From assembly GCA_007131045.1 (NCBI GenBank), contig SLRI01000361.1:1-10533 (forward strand): a stretch of 10,533 bases of DNA, written 5' to 3'. Within the stretch, counting starts at the first letter, position 1. Each line of letters starts with the position of its first letter. Below, piece by piece: positions 1-7,142 of this stretch. Below the pieces are notes generated by a model, which worked only from the letters and a program-made list of their open reading frames with translations, had not been told where the DNA came from and did not search any database. The stretch comes from Rhodospirillales bacterium. GTDB taxonomy: Bacteria > Pseudomonadota > Alphaproteobacteria > Geminicoccales > Geminicoccaceae. The position numbers were made by a program, and so were the translations under genes.

Positions 1-406
1 AGGAGAGGGCGATCCGCGCCACACAGTCCTCGGGCGGCCCGGCCGGTGTTCGGCAGGAGGTGACGTCGTTGACCAGGATCCGATCGATCGCGGCGCATTC
101 CAGCGCCTCGAAGTCGAACGAGCTGACCGAGGTCTTGGCCGGCCGGAGCGGCCCGAGCTCGACCAGGAGGCGCTGCCCGACGATCCCCCCTGGATCGAAG
201 GTGACGAGGTCGACCGTCAGCTCTTGGTAGGCCTCGTCGCCCTGGTTCTCGATGACGAAATAGATCCGGCAGCCGGCATCGACCGGCTCGAGCTTGTTGA
301 GCTGGATCGAGAGGGAAGCCTCGTCAGCGATGGCAACCTCTTCGGCCATGGCCGCACCGGCGACGAGGCCGAGCCAGGCGATGGCCACGCTCGCGTATCG
401 GGTCAT
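1..406 (-). CDS. Exported four-cysteine protein of unknown function (3' end outside window)
   Basis: I read 135 codons with no stop before the left edge, so the C-terminus is missing. The ATG at 406 follows a strong Shine-Dalgarno (GGGGGAGGAA, about 6 nt upstream) and lies 22 bp after the kinase stop codon, so it is probably co-transcribed with the kinase. The N-terminus (MTRYASVAIAWLGLVAGAAMA, then EE) is a typical Sec signal peptide with cleavage near residue 21, which places the protein in the periplasm or outside. The mature part alternates hydrophobic and polar residues in a beta-sandwich-like way (CRIYFVIEN around 46-54, LTVDLVTFD around 63-71). It has four cysteines at 46, 104, 118 and 128, enough for two disulfides. 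No enzyme motif is visible. Its position after an OmpA-like protein and a kinase in a T6SS locus suggests an envelope role, but that is inference. Function unknown. Confidence 0.8.
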   Translation of the reverse strand, partial: MTRYASVAIAWLGLVAGAAMAEEVAIADEASLSIQLNKLEPVDAGCRIYFVIENQGDEAYQELTVDLVTFDPGGIVGQRLLVELGPLRPAKTSVSSFDFEALECAAIDRILVNDVTSCRTPAGPPEDCVARIALS

Positions 407-428
407 GCCGGTTCCTCCCCCACTGGTG

Positions 429-2228
429 TCATCGCTCAGAATAGGGCTCGATCTCGAGCTCGACAATGCCGGCACGAATGGCACCCGGCCGCTCGGCGAG
501 CAGTGCCTCGAGGGCACGGAGATAGTCGCCGGCGGGCTCGAGCTCGGGGCGTAGGCTGTCGAACAGCGGCGCATCGGCCGCCATGAGCAGCAATAGATTG
601 CGGCCGAACGGCGGAACCACCTCGTAGTAGCGCACCCCGGACCGCCGCTCCTCCGGCGGCACGCCGTGCCGGGCGGTCTCGCCGGCGGAGAGCCGGGTGG
701 CCTCGGCAAAGGGGTTCGGCCGCAGGTGGACGACATTGCCCGCGGCGTCGAAATAGTCGAGATAGACGTGCGCTTCCCGGTCCGGGGCAGCCCGCACCTC
801 GACGATCAAGGAATCGCCCTCGCGGTAGACGTGATCCGGCTGGTTGACCGAGAGCCGCTCGACCGCGGGGGGCATCGCCCGGCTGGCGAGAGCTGCTGCA
901 GCACACGGATAGTCGCCGCGCGGCTCGACCGCGAGCTCGACGCCGTCAATGCCGTCGACCGCGGCGACCGCCCGCTCGAGCAGCCGCATGTCGTCTTGCC
1001 GGGCGACGCTGCCGGCCAGCCGCACCGTACCGTTGGCGCCGAGCGACGGCACGATCTCGGCGCAGGGAAAATCCGCTTCCAGCAAGCCGGCGAGCCGGGC
1101 CAGCAACGCACCGTCGGTCTGCTCCGGGTCCGGCTCCGCCTCGGTCGCCGTCGCGACCTCTGGTGGCAAGGGCGGCAGGGTGGCCGGTACCGTATCGGGC
1201 GCCTCGAGCGGCCCCGGCAACGGCACGTCGGCTAGATCGGGGGAAGGTGGCGGGGCGAGGAAGAGATAGCCCACGCCGCCGAGGGCCACGACCAGGACCG
1301 CAACCACCGCCACCATGGCCCAACGCATTGGCCGTTTCGAGGGTGGCTTCGGCTTCAGCGGTGGCGGTGGCGGCTGTCGATCGCCGAAGTCCTCGAGCAG
1401 TGCCGCCATGCTCGCCGGGCGGTGGCCCGGCTCGGGGGCCAGCATGGTGCGCAGCCGGTCGCGCAGCCCGATCGGCACGCCGTCGAGCGGCGGCACCCGC
1501 CGCCTGGCATCGACTATGTCCGCGAAGCTCGTGCCCATGTCGACCGGCGCGCCGCGCACCGCAGCGGCAATGACCAGGCCCAGGCTGTAGATGTCCGAGC
1601 GCGGGCCGATCTCGGCATCGACCACGCCGAGCTGCTCCGGCGACATGTAGCCGGCCTTGCCGGCGATGTCGGTTCCGACCAGGGTGCCGGCCTCGGGATC
1701 GACCAGCTTGGCGATGCCGAAATCGATCAGCGTCGCCCGGGCGAGGTCGCCGTCCGGCAGGAGCACGTTGTCGGGCGAGAGATCGCGGTGGCAGATGCCG
1801 GCCGCGTGCGCCGCCTCCAGCCCAGCCGCGAGCCGCTGGAGGAGGGCCAGGGCCTCGCCCTCGGTCAGCTTTTGGCGGCTCGTCCGCTCGCCCAGAGAGG
1901 GGCCATCGATGTAGTTCATGACGAGAAAGCCGCGGCCCTGCTCGTCCTGGAACATGCCCTCGTAGCCGACGATGGCCTCGTCGCGAATCCGCCGCAGCAC
2001 CGCGGCCTCGCGAACGAACATCGCCTTCAACCGCTCGTCGCCGAGCAGCTCCGGGCGGATCACCTTGACCGCGACGGTATCGCCGGTGACCTTGTTCGAC
2101 GCCTCGTAGACACGGCCCATGCCGCCCGAATTGATCAGCCGGCGGATTTCGTAGGTGTGGGCCAGGACGCTGCCGGGAACCAGCGTCACGCCCGACTGGC
2201 TCAGCGGGCCACGGTTCGCCTCAGCCAT
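429..2228 (-). CDS. Membrane-anchored Ser/Thr protein kinase with periplasmic BON-like and DUF4384-like region
   Basis: 599 residues. The Hanks-type kinase domain covers about 25-282: glycine loop SGGMGRV at 34-40, ATP-binding lysine K55, helix-C glutamate E74, catalytic HRD at 147-149 with N154, metal-binding DFG at 169-171, and SPEQ at 196-199 in place of APE. The lysine usual after HRD (HRDxKxxN) is serine here (HRDLSPDN). A proline/lysine-rich linker (285-300) precedes one transmembrane helix at about 302-324, so the kinase is cytoplasmic and the C-terminus periplasmic. The periplasmic part has a BON-like segment (about 373-437, TVRLAGSV core) and a DUF4384-like domain (about 460-550, YREGDSLIVEV then HLRPNPFAEA). 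In other T6SS loci, kinases such as PpkA control activity by phosphorylating an FHA protein; no FHA or phosphatase gene is in this window. The start has no strong Shine-Dalgarno, so translation may be coupled to ompA 23 bp upstream. Confidence 0.93.
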   Translation of the reverse strand: MAEANRGPLSQSGVTLVPGSVLAHTYEIRRLINSGGMGRVYEASNKVTGDTVAVKVIRPELLGDERLKAMFVREAAVLRRIRDEAIVGYEGMFQDEQGRGFLVMNYIDGPSLGERTSRQKLTEGEALALLQRLAAGLEAAHAAGICHRDLSPDNVLLPDGDLARATLIDFGIAKLVDPEAGTLVGTDIAGKAGYMSPEQLGVVDAEIGPRSDIYSLGLVIAAAVRGAPVDMGTSFADIVDARRRVPPLDGVPIGLRDRLRTMLAPEPGHRPASMAALLEDFGDRQPPPPPLKPKPPSKRPMRWAMVAVVAVLVVALGGVGYLFLAPPPSPDLADVPLPGPLEAPDTVPATLPPLPPEVATATEAEPDPEQTDGALLARLAGLLEADFPCAEIVPSLGANGTVRLAGSVARQDDMRLLERAVAAVDGIDGVELAVEPRGDYPCAAAALASRAMPPAVERLSVNQPDHVYREGDSLIVEVRAAPDREAHVYLDYFDAAGNVVHLRPNPFAEATRLSAGETARHGVPPEERRSGVRYYEVVPPFGRNLLLLMAADAPLFDSLRPELEPAGDYLRALEALLAERPGAIRAGIVELEIEPYSER

Positions 2229-2251
2229 CGCTAGCGGTCATCGGACGCTGC

Positions 2252-2797
2252 TCAGCCGTCGACGCGCAGCAGCTCGACCCGGCGGTTCTCGGCCGCCTCG
2301 GGCTCGGCGGGATTGAAGAGCTGCTCCTGGCCGAACCCTTTGGGCACCAGGCGCTCGGGCGCGATGCCCCACTGGCCGATCAGGTAGTCGTGGGCGGCCC
2401 GGGCGCGCCGCTCGGACAGTTGCTGGTTGTAGCTCGGGCTGCCGACCGCATCGGTGTGGCCGGCGATCTCGAACCGACCGGTCGCCAGCCGGTCGTCGAG
2501 CAGCGCCTCGGCGAGCACGTCGAGCCGGTCCCGGGCATCGGGCGTCAACTCGGCGGAATCGAACGGAAAGGTGATTCGCAGATCCGGCAGCCAGCCGGCG
2601 GGCTGGGCCGGCGCGGCCGCCGTCTCGCCGCCGCCGAGGATCAGCGAGCGAACCCGCGGCGGCCCCTGCAGCCGCTCGATGATCTCTTCCTTCGACAGGA
2701 AGTCCTCGTCGGCGGCCGCCGACGTGACCACGCCCGGGACCGCGGCCGACAGCCACGTCACACAGAGGGCCACCCCCACCAATCGCAACACGTCCAT
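2252..2797 (-). CDS. Secreted OmpA-family peptidoglycan-binding protein
   Basis: 181 residues. A signal peptide (about 1-29, ending TSAAA before DEDF) has no lipobox cysteine at its end, so the mature protein should be soluble periplasmic or peptidoglycan-bound. After a short linker, residues about 74-179 form an OmpA C-terminal-like domain: ITFPFDSAELT at the start, GHTDAVG at 113-119, QQLSERRARAA at 125-135, then NRRVELLRV at 171-179. D116 and R131 are 15 residues apart, the same spacing as the two diaminopimelate-binding residues I recall in OmpA (D271 and R286 in Acinetobacter), so binding to cell-wall peptide is likely. There is no beta-barrel. The ATG at 2797 has a good Shine-Dalgarno (GGAGGTGGAGG just upstream). 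In T6SS loci such proteins anchor the apparatus to the cell wall or cooperate with TssL; here it heads a kinase-containing transcription group. Confidence 0.92.
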   Translation of the reverse strand: MDVLRLVGVALCVTWLSAAVPGVVTSAAADEDFLSKEEIIERLQGPPRVRSLILGGGETAAAPAQPAGWLPDLRITFPFDSAELTPDARDRLDVLAEALLDDRLATGRFEIAGHTDAVGSPSYNQQLSERRARAAHDYLIGQWGIAPERLVPKGFGQEQLFNPAEPEAAENRRVELLRVDG

Positions 2798-2953
2798 GCC
2801 TCCACCTCCGGCTCAGTGGCGACCGTGCGTGGCGGCCGATCGTTCGCCTACCGCACCACCGCGAGCGCGCACGGACCGCCACGACCAACTGAAAAATACA
2901 AGGCGCGGCCCGGTATGTCACGCCCGATCGGCCAGCGGGCCCGGCCCGGCCGG
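2798..2953. other. Intergenic gap between hcp and ompA-like gene
   Basis: 156 bp with no gene. It contains the candidate promoter noted above and, next to the hcp stop codon, a run of overlapping GGCC/CCGG palindromes (about 2930-2953). These could fold but lack a following T-run, so I do not call a terminator. Confidence 0.6.
2893..2921 (-). promoter_or_regulatory. Candidate sigma70 promoter upstream of ompA-like gene
   Basis: On the minus strand, GTGACA (2916-2921, 5/6 match to the -35 consensus) is followed after exactly 17 bp by TATTTT (2893-2898, 4/6 match to the -10). It lies in the 156-bp gap between hcp and the ompA-like gene, a gap much longer than the others in this cluster. A start near 2886 would give a leader of about 88 nt. 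It could give the ompA/kinase/exported-protein group its own expression. Found by eye; consensus matches this good can occur by chance. Confidence 0.4.
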
Positions 2954-3442
2954 TCAGACCTCCTCGTTCTTCTGGATGTTCCAGCCGACCGGCCCGATCT
3001 CGGGCAGCGGGCTGCCGTCGTTGTCCTGCGGCGTGTAGGTGACCTTGAACTGGGCGAAGTTGAGCCCCACCGATTCCGTCTGCCGGTCCTCGCCGCTCGA
3101 GCCGCCGGTCGAGACCGAGGTGATGATCACGTTTTCCATCTCGACCTTGATGTACTCGACCTGCTCGTCACCGCCGGCCTTGCGGCAGACCAGTTCGGCG
3201 GTGGCGTACTGTTTGCCGCTGCAGCAGGCGAGCATCAGGTTGGCGGTGGCACTGTCGGTGTATTTCGTCACCATGATATCGCTGATATTGGCCTTGCCGG
3301 CGCCGCCACCGCGGGCAATGTGCATCGTGCCGCTCTGGCTGATCCCCCAGCTCCAGGCGAGCACGTCGATTTCGCCCTCGTGCGCGTGATCGCTCGACTC
3401 GCCGTCGATCCCATCGATCTTCAAGAACATGTCGACTGCCAT
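2954..3442 (-). CDS. hcp: Hcp (TssD), T6SS inner-tube protein
   Basis: 162 residues, the usual length for Hcp. Hcp forms stacked hexameric rings that make the tube pushed out by the contracting sheath; it is also exported and can carry small effectors in its lumen. Family features seen: N-terminal DMFLKIDGIDGES, the EIDVLAWSWGISQSG strand region at 24-38, KYTDSATANLM at 60-70, and NFAQFKVTYTPQ at 128-139. A CC pair sits at 73-74 with a further Cys at 86. There is no C-terminal extension, so this is plain Hcp and not an evolved Hcp-effector fusion. The ATG at 3442 follows GAGGAG 6-7 nt upstream. It lies 82 bp after tssC, the longest gap in the tssA-hcp group; I see no clear promoter there. Confidence 0.98.
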   Translation of the reverse strand: MAVDMFLKIDGIDGESSDHAHEGEIDVLAWSWGISQSGTMHIARGGGAGKANISDIMVTKYTDSATANLMLACCSGKQYATAELVCRKAGGDEQVEYIKVEMENVIITSVSTGGSSGEDRQTESVGLNFAQFKVTYTPQDNDGSPLPEIGPVGWNIQKNEEV

Positions 3443-3524
3443 GCTGCTCTCCTCGGTTGACCGATGCTCGCCGGGTCATGCAGCACCGGCGGCAGAGTGT
3501 GGACGAAAGCTGGCCTCGGTCGCG

Positions 3525-5030
3525 CTAGCTGCGGTCGACGCGTCCGACCAGTCGCAAGGATGCCGTCAAGCCCTCCAACTGGAAATGCGGGCGCAGGTAG
3601 AAGCGGGAGGTGTAGTAGCCGGGATTGCCCTCGACATCCTGGACCACGACCCGCGCCTCGCGCAGCGGCTTCTGCGCCTTGACGGTCTCGCTCGAGTGCT
3701 CCGGATTGCCGTCGACGTAGTTGTTGATCCAGCGCTGCAGCCACTTCTCCATGTCGCTGCGCTCCTTGAACGAGCCGACCTTGTCGCGGGCGATCGACTT
3801 CAGGTAGTGGGCGAAGCGGCAGGCGGCGAAGAGATAGGGGAGCCTTGCCGAAAGCCGGGCGTTGGCGGTGGCGTCCGGATCGTCGTATTCCTGCGGCTGC
3901 TGCAGGGTCTGCGCCCCGATGAAGGCGGCGATGTTGGTGTTCTTCTTGTGCACCAGCGGCATCATGCCGAGCTTGGCGAGTTCGGCCTCGCGCCGGTCGT
4001 CGATCGAGATCTCGGTCGGACAGGTCGCCGCCACCCCGCCGTCCGAGGTCGGGAAGGTGTGCAGCGGCAGGTTCTCGACGGCACCGCCCGACTCGATGCC
4101 GCGAATCCGCGAGCACCAGCCGTAGAGCTTGAACGAACGGTTGACGTTGACCGCGAAGGCATAAGCCGCGTTCATCCAGGTGTACTTGCCGTGGTCCTCG
4201 CCGGTCACCGCCTCCTCGAAGGCGAAACCCTCGACCGGGTTGGTCTTCTGACCGTAGGGCAGGCGGGCCAGGACCCGCGGCATGGCGAGTGCCAGGTAGC
4301 GACTGTCCTCGCTCTGCCTGAGCGCATTCCAGGCGGCATGCTCGGGCGACAGCGTGAGCTGGGTGAGATCGCGCGGCCGCATCAGCTCCTGCCAGCTGTC
4401 CATGCCGAAAACCGAGGGGGCGGCAGCCGCGATGAAGGGCGCGTGCGCGGCGGCCGCCACCTGCGCCATGTTGCGGAGCAATGCGACGTCCGGCGGGCTG
4501 TTGTCGAACTCGAAATCACCGACCAGGCAGCCGAAGGGCTCGCCGCCGAAGGTCGAGTATTCGGAGGTGTAGACCTGCTTGAACAGCGGGCTCTGATCCC
4601 AGGCCGTCCCCTCGAACTTGGCCAGCGTCTTGCCGAGCTCGGCCTTGGAGATATTGATCACACGCAGCTTCAGCATCTCGTCGGTCTCGGTGTTGTTGAC
4701 GAGATGATGCAGCCCGCGCCACGCCCCTTCCAGCTTTTGGAAATCCTCGTGATGCAGGATCAGGTTGATCTGCTCGGTCAGCTTCTGGTCGATCTCGGCG
4801 ATCGCCTTTTGGATCGTCTTGATGGCGTCACTGCTGACGATGCGGGCGCCGGGCTCGCGCTCGGTGTCCTTGAGCGCCTGCTCGGCGAGAATTTCGACCG
4901 CACTGCGGATCCGCTGCTCGGCGGCATCCGTGCGTGGCTTGAACCGCTGCTTGAGCATCAAGGACAAGCTGTCCTCGGTGGTCGCAACCTCGCCCGCCAC
5001 CGCCTCTTGCGCGCGCTCCGTCTCCGCCAT
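3525..5030 (-). CDS. tssC: TssC (VipB/IglB family), T6SS sheath large subunit
   Basis: 501 residues, typical for TssC. With TssB it builds the cytoplasmic contractile sheath around the Hcp tube. Strong family motifs: LEGAWRGLHHLV at 100-111, FGCLVGDFEF at 166-175, SEDSRYLAL at 240-248, RLPYG at 256-260, KNTNIAAFIGAQTLQ at 363-377, DATANARLSARLPYLFAACR at 386-405, and LRPHFQLEGL at 479-488 in the C-terminal handshake strand region. No truncation or frameshift is visible. Start choice: GAGGAG at 5039-5044 is 8 nt from the ATG at 5030 and 5 nt from an adjacent in-frame GTG at 5033. I prefer the ATG, and the difference is one residue. The gene follows tssB by about 20 bp, consistent with co-expression of the two sheath subunits. 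Confidence 0.98.
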   Translation of the reverse strand: MAETERAQEAVAGEVATTEDSLSLMLKQRFKPRTDAAEQRIRSAVEILAEQALKDTEREPGARIVSSDAIKTIQKAIAEIDQKLTEQINLILHHEDFQKLEGAWRGLHHLVNNTETDEMLKLRVINISKAELGKTLAKFEGTAWDQSPLFKQVYTSEYSTFGGEPFGCLVGDFEFDNSPPDVALLRNMAQVAAAAHAPFIAAAAPSVFGMDSWQELMRPRDLTQLTLSPEHAAWNALRQSEDSRYLALAMPRVLARLPYGQKTNPVEGFAFEEAVTGEDHGKYTWMNAAYAFAVNVNRSFKLYGWCSRIRGIESGGAVENLPLHTFPTSDGGVAATCPTEISIDDRREAELAKLGMMPLVHKKNTNIAAFIGAQTLQQPQEYDDPDATANARLSARLPYLFAACRFAHYLKSIARDKVGSFKERSDMEKWLQRWINNYVDGNPEHSSETVKAQKPLREARVVVQDVEGNPGYYTSRFYLRPHFQLEGLTASLRLVGRVDRS

Positions 5031-5051
5031 CACCAGGACTCCTCGCGTCCG

Positions 5052-5579
5052 CTAACCTGCCTGCTTGTCGTCCTCGCCGTCGGCGTCGCCCGCCGCCCGC
5101 GCCTTGGCCAGCTCCTCGAGCTTCTCGGGCTGGGCCAGAATGTCGGCGATCAGAGCCTCGGCGTCGCTGCGCCCGTCCATCGCCGTCAACAGCGACTGCA
5201 GCTGCGTCCGCGCCTCGAGCAGCTTGCGCAACGGACCGACCTTCCTGGCGACCGCCTCGGGCGAGAAATCCTCCATCCGCTCGAAGCTGAGGTCGACCAT
5301 GAGATTGCCGTCGCCGGTCAGCGCGTTGGGCACCGCGAAGGCCGCCCGCGGCCGCATGGCCGCCATCCGCGCATCGAAATTGTCGACGTCGATCTCCAGG
5401 AACTTGCGCTCGTCGACCGGCTCCAGCTCGGCGTTGTTCTTGCCGGAGAGATCAGCCATGATGCCCATGACGAAGGGCAGCTGCACCTTCTTCTCGGCGC
5501 CGTAGATCTCGACATCATATTCGATCTGAACACGCGGGGCGCGATTGCGCCCGATGAACTTCTGTCCGCTGTCTGCCAT
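5052..5579 (-). CDS. tssB: TssB (VipA/IglA family), T6SS sheath small subunit
   Basis: 175 residues, the normal length. TssB pairs with TssC to form the sheath; its C-terminal helix is where the ClpV ATPase engages in known systems. Diagnostic motifs: NRAPRVQIEYDVE at 12-24, GAEKKVQLPFVMGIMADLSG at 27-46, and ERKFLEIDVDNFDARM at 57-72. The C-terminus ends in a charged tail (GDADGEDDKQAG). The ATG at 5579 follows AAGGGGG about 5 nt upstream. It lies 30 bp after the tssA stop and about 20 bp before tssC, so it is in an operon with both. Nothing unusual is seen. Confidence 0.98.
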   Translation of the reverse strand: MADSGQKFIGRNRAPRVQIEYDVEIYGAEKKVQLPFVMGIMADLSGKNNAELEPVDERKFLEIDVDNFDARMAAMRPRAAFAVPNALTGDGNLMVDLSFERMEDFSPEAVARKVGPLRKLLEARTQLQSLLTAMDGRSDAEALIADILAQPEKLEELAKARAAGDADGEDDKQAG

Positions 5580-5609
5580 AGCGTCCCCCTTGCTGACGAT
5601 GCCCGTGTC

Positions 5610-6914
5610 TTACTGATCACTTTGGCCGTCGCGGTCGGCAAACTGCGAGAACTCGGCGAGGCCCTTGGGAGCGATGTCCTGCAACAACGCCACGAAGTCC
5701 AGGGGAACCAACCGCCGAACTCGCCGAACGAGCACCGGTATCGGGCTCGACGGCTCGGAAGTGTGATAGAAATCGATCACCGCGTCCAGTGTTTCGACGA
5801 CCGCCCGGCGCGAGCCGATCGTCGGGGCCGACACCGCCGCGCGCGGCCCCGCGTCGATCGTGCCATCGGTGATGGCGTCGCCGGCCGTCGGCTCGACATC
5901 GGCCAGGCGCTCGAGCTCGGCGAGCCCGCTGGGCGCCAGCTCCCGCAACAGTCCGGGGAAGTCCATCGGCACCAGCCGGCGGATCCGGGCGACGAACAGC
6001 GGGATCGGGCTCGACGGGTCGTTGTCGCGATAAAAGTCGAGGATGGCATCGAGCGCCGCCACCACCTCGGCGCGCGAGCCGAGCCGAGTGCCGTCGGACA
6101 CGGGTGACGTATCGGCCACACCCGCCGCCGGTGCGGCGGCGCCGGCGGGCTCGGCTTCGCTGGACGGCGCCGCCGCGTCCACACCGAGGGCGCGGCCGAG
6201 CTCGCCGAGCAACCGCTCGAGCGGGGCCAGATCCGGGGCCGCCGAGCCGAGCTCGGCCTCCAGCTGCACCGCGATGGCGCGAAACGCCGTCGCCGCAGCG
6301 GCGAGTTCGGCGCGCTTGGCGGCGATCTCCGGATCCTGCTCGGTGGCCGCCTGGATCATCCCGGGCTCGGGCCGGCTCTCGCCCGGTCCCGGCGCCCCCC
6401 TGCCCTGGGCGAGCTGCACCTGGCGCAGCGAGAACCGGCCGATGCCGCGCGCCTCGATCAAGGGGGCGGCCAGGATCTCGCGCGGCAGCCCGTCGCCCTG
6501 CGCCAGGAGCTTGAGCGCGTTGATGCGGGTGAAATAGCGCTCGGCCGGATCACTCTCGCTCGGATCGGGTGCCGGATGCGCGGTGTCCCAGAACGCGGCG
6601 AGCAGCCGCTCCAGATAGCGCAGGCCACGCGCCAGCCCGGCCGGCCCCGCCTCGGCGGCGAGCGCCCGGGCGAGAATGATCGCGAGCCGGACATCGCGGC
6701 TGCGCCCGAGGCAGTCGATCGTCTGGCGCTTCACCTCGCCCCAGTTCGGCGGCCGGAAGACGGCGACCTCGTCCTTGCCGTCGAACGCGTAGTCTGTCTG
6801 GCCCCTGGCCGCCTGCACGACGACCTGAAACAGCGGATCACTGGTCGCCGGATCCGCCCCGGCCGGCGCCGCCTCGTCGACGGGCACCAGCAACGCCTCC
6901 AGGTCTGGGCTCAA
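5610..6914 (-). CDS. tssA: TssA (ImpA N-terminal family), T6SS sheath/baseplate assembly protein with duplicated C-terminal module
   Basis: 434 residues from a TTG start. TssA primes sheath and tube polymerisation on the baseplate in the cytoplasm. The N-terminal ImpA_N-like domain covers about 2-165: LEALLVPVDEAAPAG near the start, PPNWGEVKRQTIDCLGRSRD at 55-74, and FWDTAHPAPD at 108-117. A helical middle (about 190-245) and an Ala/Pro/Ser linker (about 247-278) follow. The C-terminal EPSSPIP-type module is present twice, at 279-339 and 367-427, which makes the protein longer than a single-module version. Start choice: GGGAGGA at 6921-6927 lies 6 nt before TTG at 6914, and the protein then begins with the expected LSPDLEALL pattern; the in-frame GTG at 6932 has no Shine-Dalgarno. 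The TTG could keep initiation low. First gene of the T6SS group, divergent from the small plus-strand gene. Confidence 0.93.
   Translation of the reverse strand: MSPDLEALLVPVDEAAPAGADPATSDPLFQVVVQAARGQTDYAFDGKDEVAVFRPPNWGEVKRQTIDCLGRSRDVRLAIILARALAAEAGPAGLARGLRYLERLLAAFWDTAHPAPDPSESDPAERYFTRINALKLLAQGDGLPREILAAPLIEARGIGRFSLRQVQLAQGRGAPGPGESRPEPGMIQAATEQDPEIAAKRAELAAAATAFRAIAVQLEAELGSAAPDLAPLERLLGELGRALGVDAAAPSSEAEPAGAAAPAAGVADTSPVSDGTRLGSRAEVVAALDAILDFYRDNDPSSPIPLFVARIRRLVPMDFPGLLRELAPSGLAELERLADVEPTAGDAITDGTIDAGPRAAVSAPTIGSRRAVVETLDAVIDFYHTSEPSSPIPVLVRRVRRLVPLDFVALLQDIAPKGLAEFSQFADRDGQSDQ
5634..5816 (-). repeat. TssA C-terminal module, copy 2 of 2
   Basis: Encodes TssA residues 367-427. Aligned by hand without gaps to copy 1, about 36 of 61 residues are identical, including PSSPIP, RRLVP, the following DF, and GLAE. 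The level of divergence points to an old duplication, not a recent DNA repeat. Confidence 0.85.
5898..6080 (-). repeat. TssA C-terminal module, copy 1 of 2
   Basis: Encodes TssA residues 279-339, the same 61-residue module as copy 2. The two are separated by 27 residues of Ala/Asp/Pro-rich linker. Both start GSR and end with an Ala-Asp pair. Confidence 0.85.
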
Positions 6915-6920
6915 TCGATT

Positions 6921-6927
6921 TCCTCCC
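6921..6927 (-). promoter_or_regulatory. Ribosome binding site that sets the TTG start of tssA
   Basis: GGGAGGA on the minus strand, 6 nt before TTG at 6912-6914. It lies inside the reading frame opened by GTG at 6932, so it argues for the downstream TTG start. Confidence 0.65.
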
Positions 6928-7025
6928 GCCACCGGGTGCCTGCCGGCAGACTAGGCGCGAGGCGATTTGTGGCAAGGGTCCGCCGTCCAAATCCGCGCTG
7001 TGTACTGTGGCCCGATATCCTTACG

Positions 7026-7054
7026 TTGCTACCTTCGGCCTTGTCTGTTATCTT
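7026..7054 (+). promoter_or_regulatory. Candidate sigma70 promoter for the small plus-strand gene
   Basis: TTGCTA (7026-7031, 4/6 match to -35), 17-bp spacer, TATCTT (7049-7054, 4/6 match to -10). It would give a leader of about 80 nt before the ATG at 7143. It lies in the divergent region shared with tssA. I found no equally good minus-strand promoter for tssA. Confidence 0.35.
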
Positions 7055-7056
7055 GA

Positions 7057-7071
7057 TCACAGAAGATGTGA
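7057..7071. promoter_or_regulatory. Operator-like inverted repeat TCACA-N5-TGTGA
   Basis: Perfect 5-bp arms around a 5-bp centre (TCACAGAAGATGTGA). It sits immediately after the candidate -10 at 7049-7054, where a repressor would block transcription. The arms resemble CRP-type half sites but in the reverse order, so it is not a CRP site. Short enough to be chance. Confidence 0.3.
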
Positions 7072-7142
7072 ATGTTTCGGCATAGCCTTTCAGCCGTGTC
7101 GAGGCGAACAAACATCGCCGCCGCTTGAAGCGGGAGGCCGAA

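Noticed and set aside
2930..2953. GGCC-rich palindromes after hcp as a terminator
   Set aside because: No single stable stem stands out and there is no T-run after it on the minus strand.
3429..6107. 892-codon open frame on the plus strand across hcp, tssC, tssB and tssA
   Set aside because: Antisense to four clear T6SS genes; long frames opposite real genes are expected at this GC content, and its protein shows no family motif.
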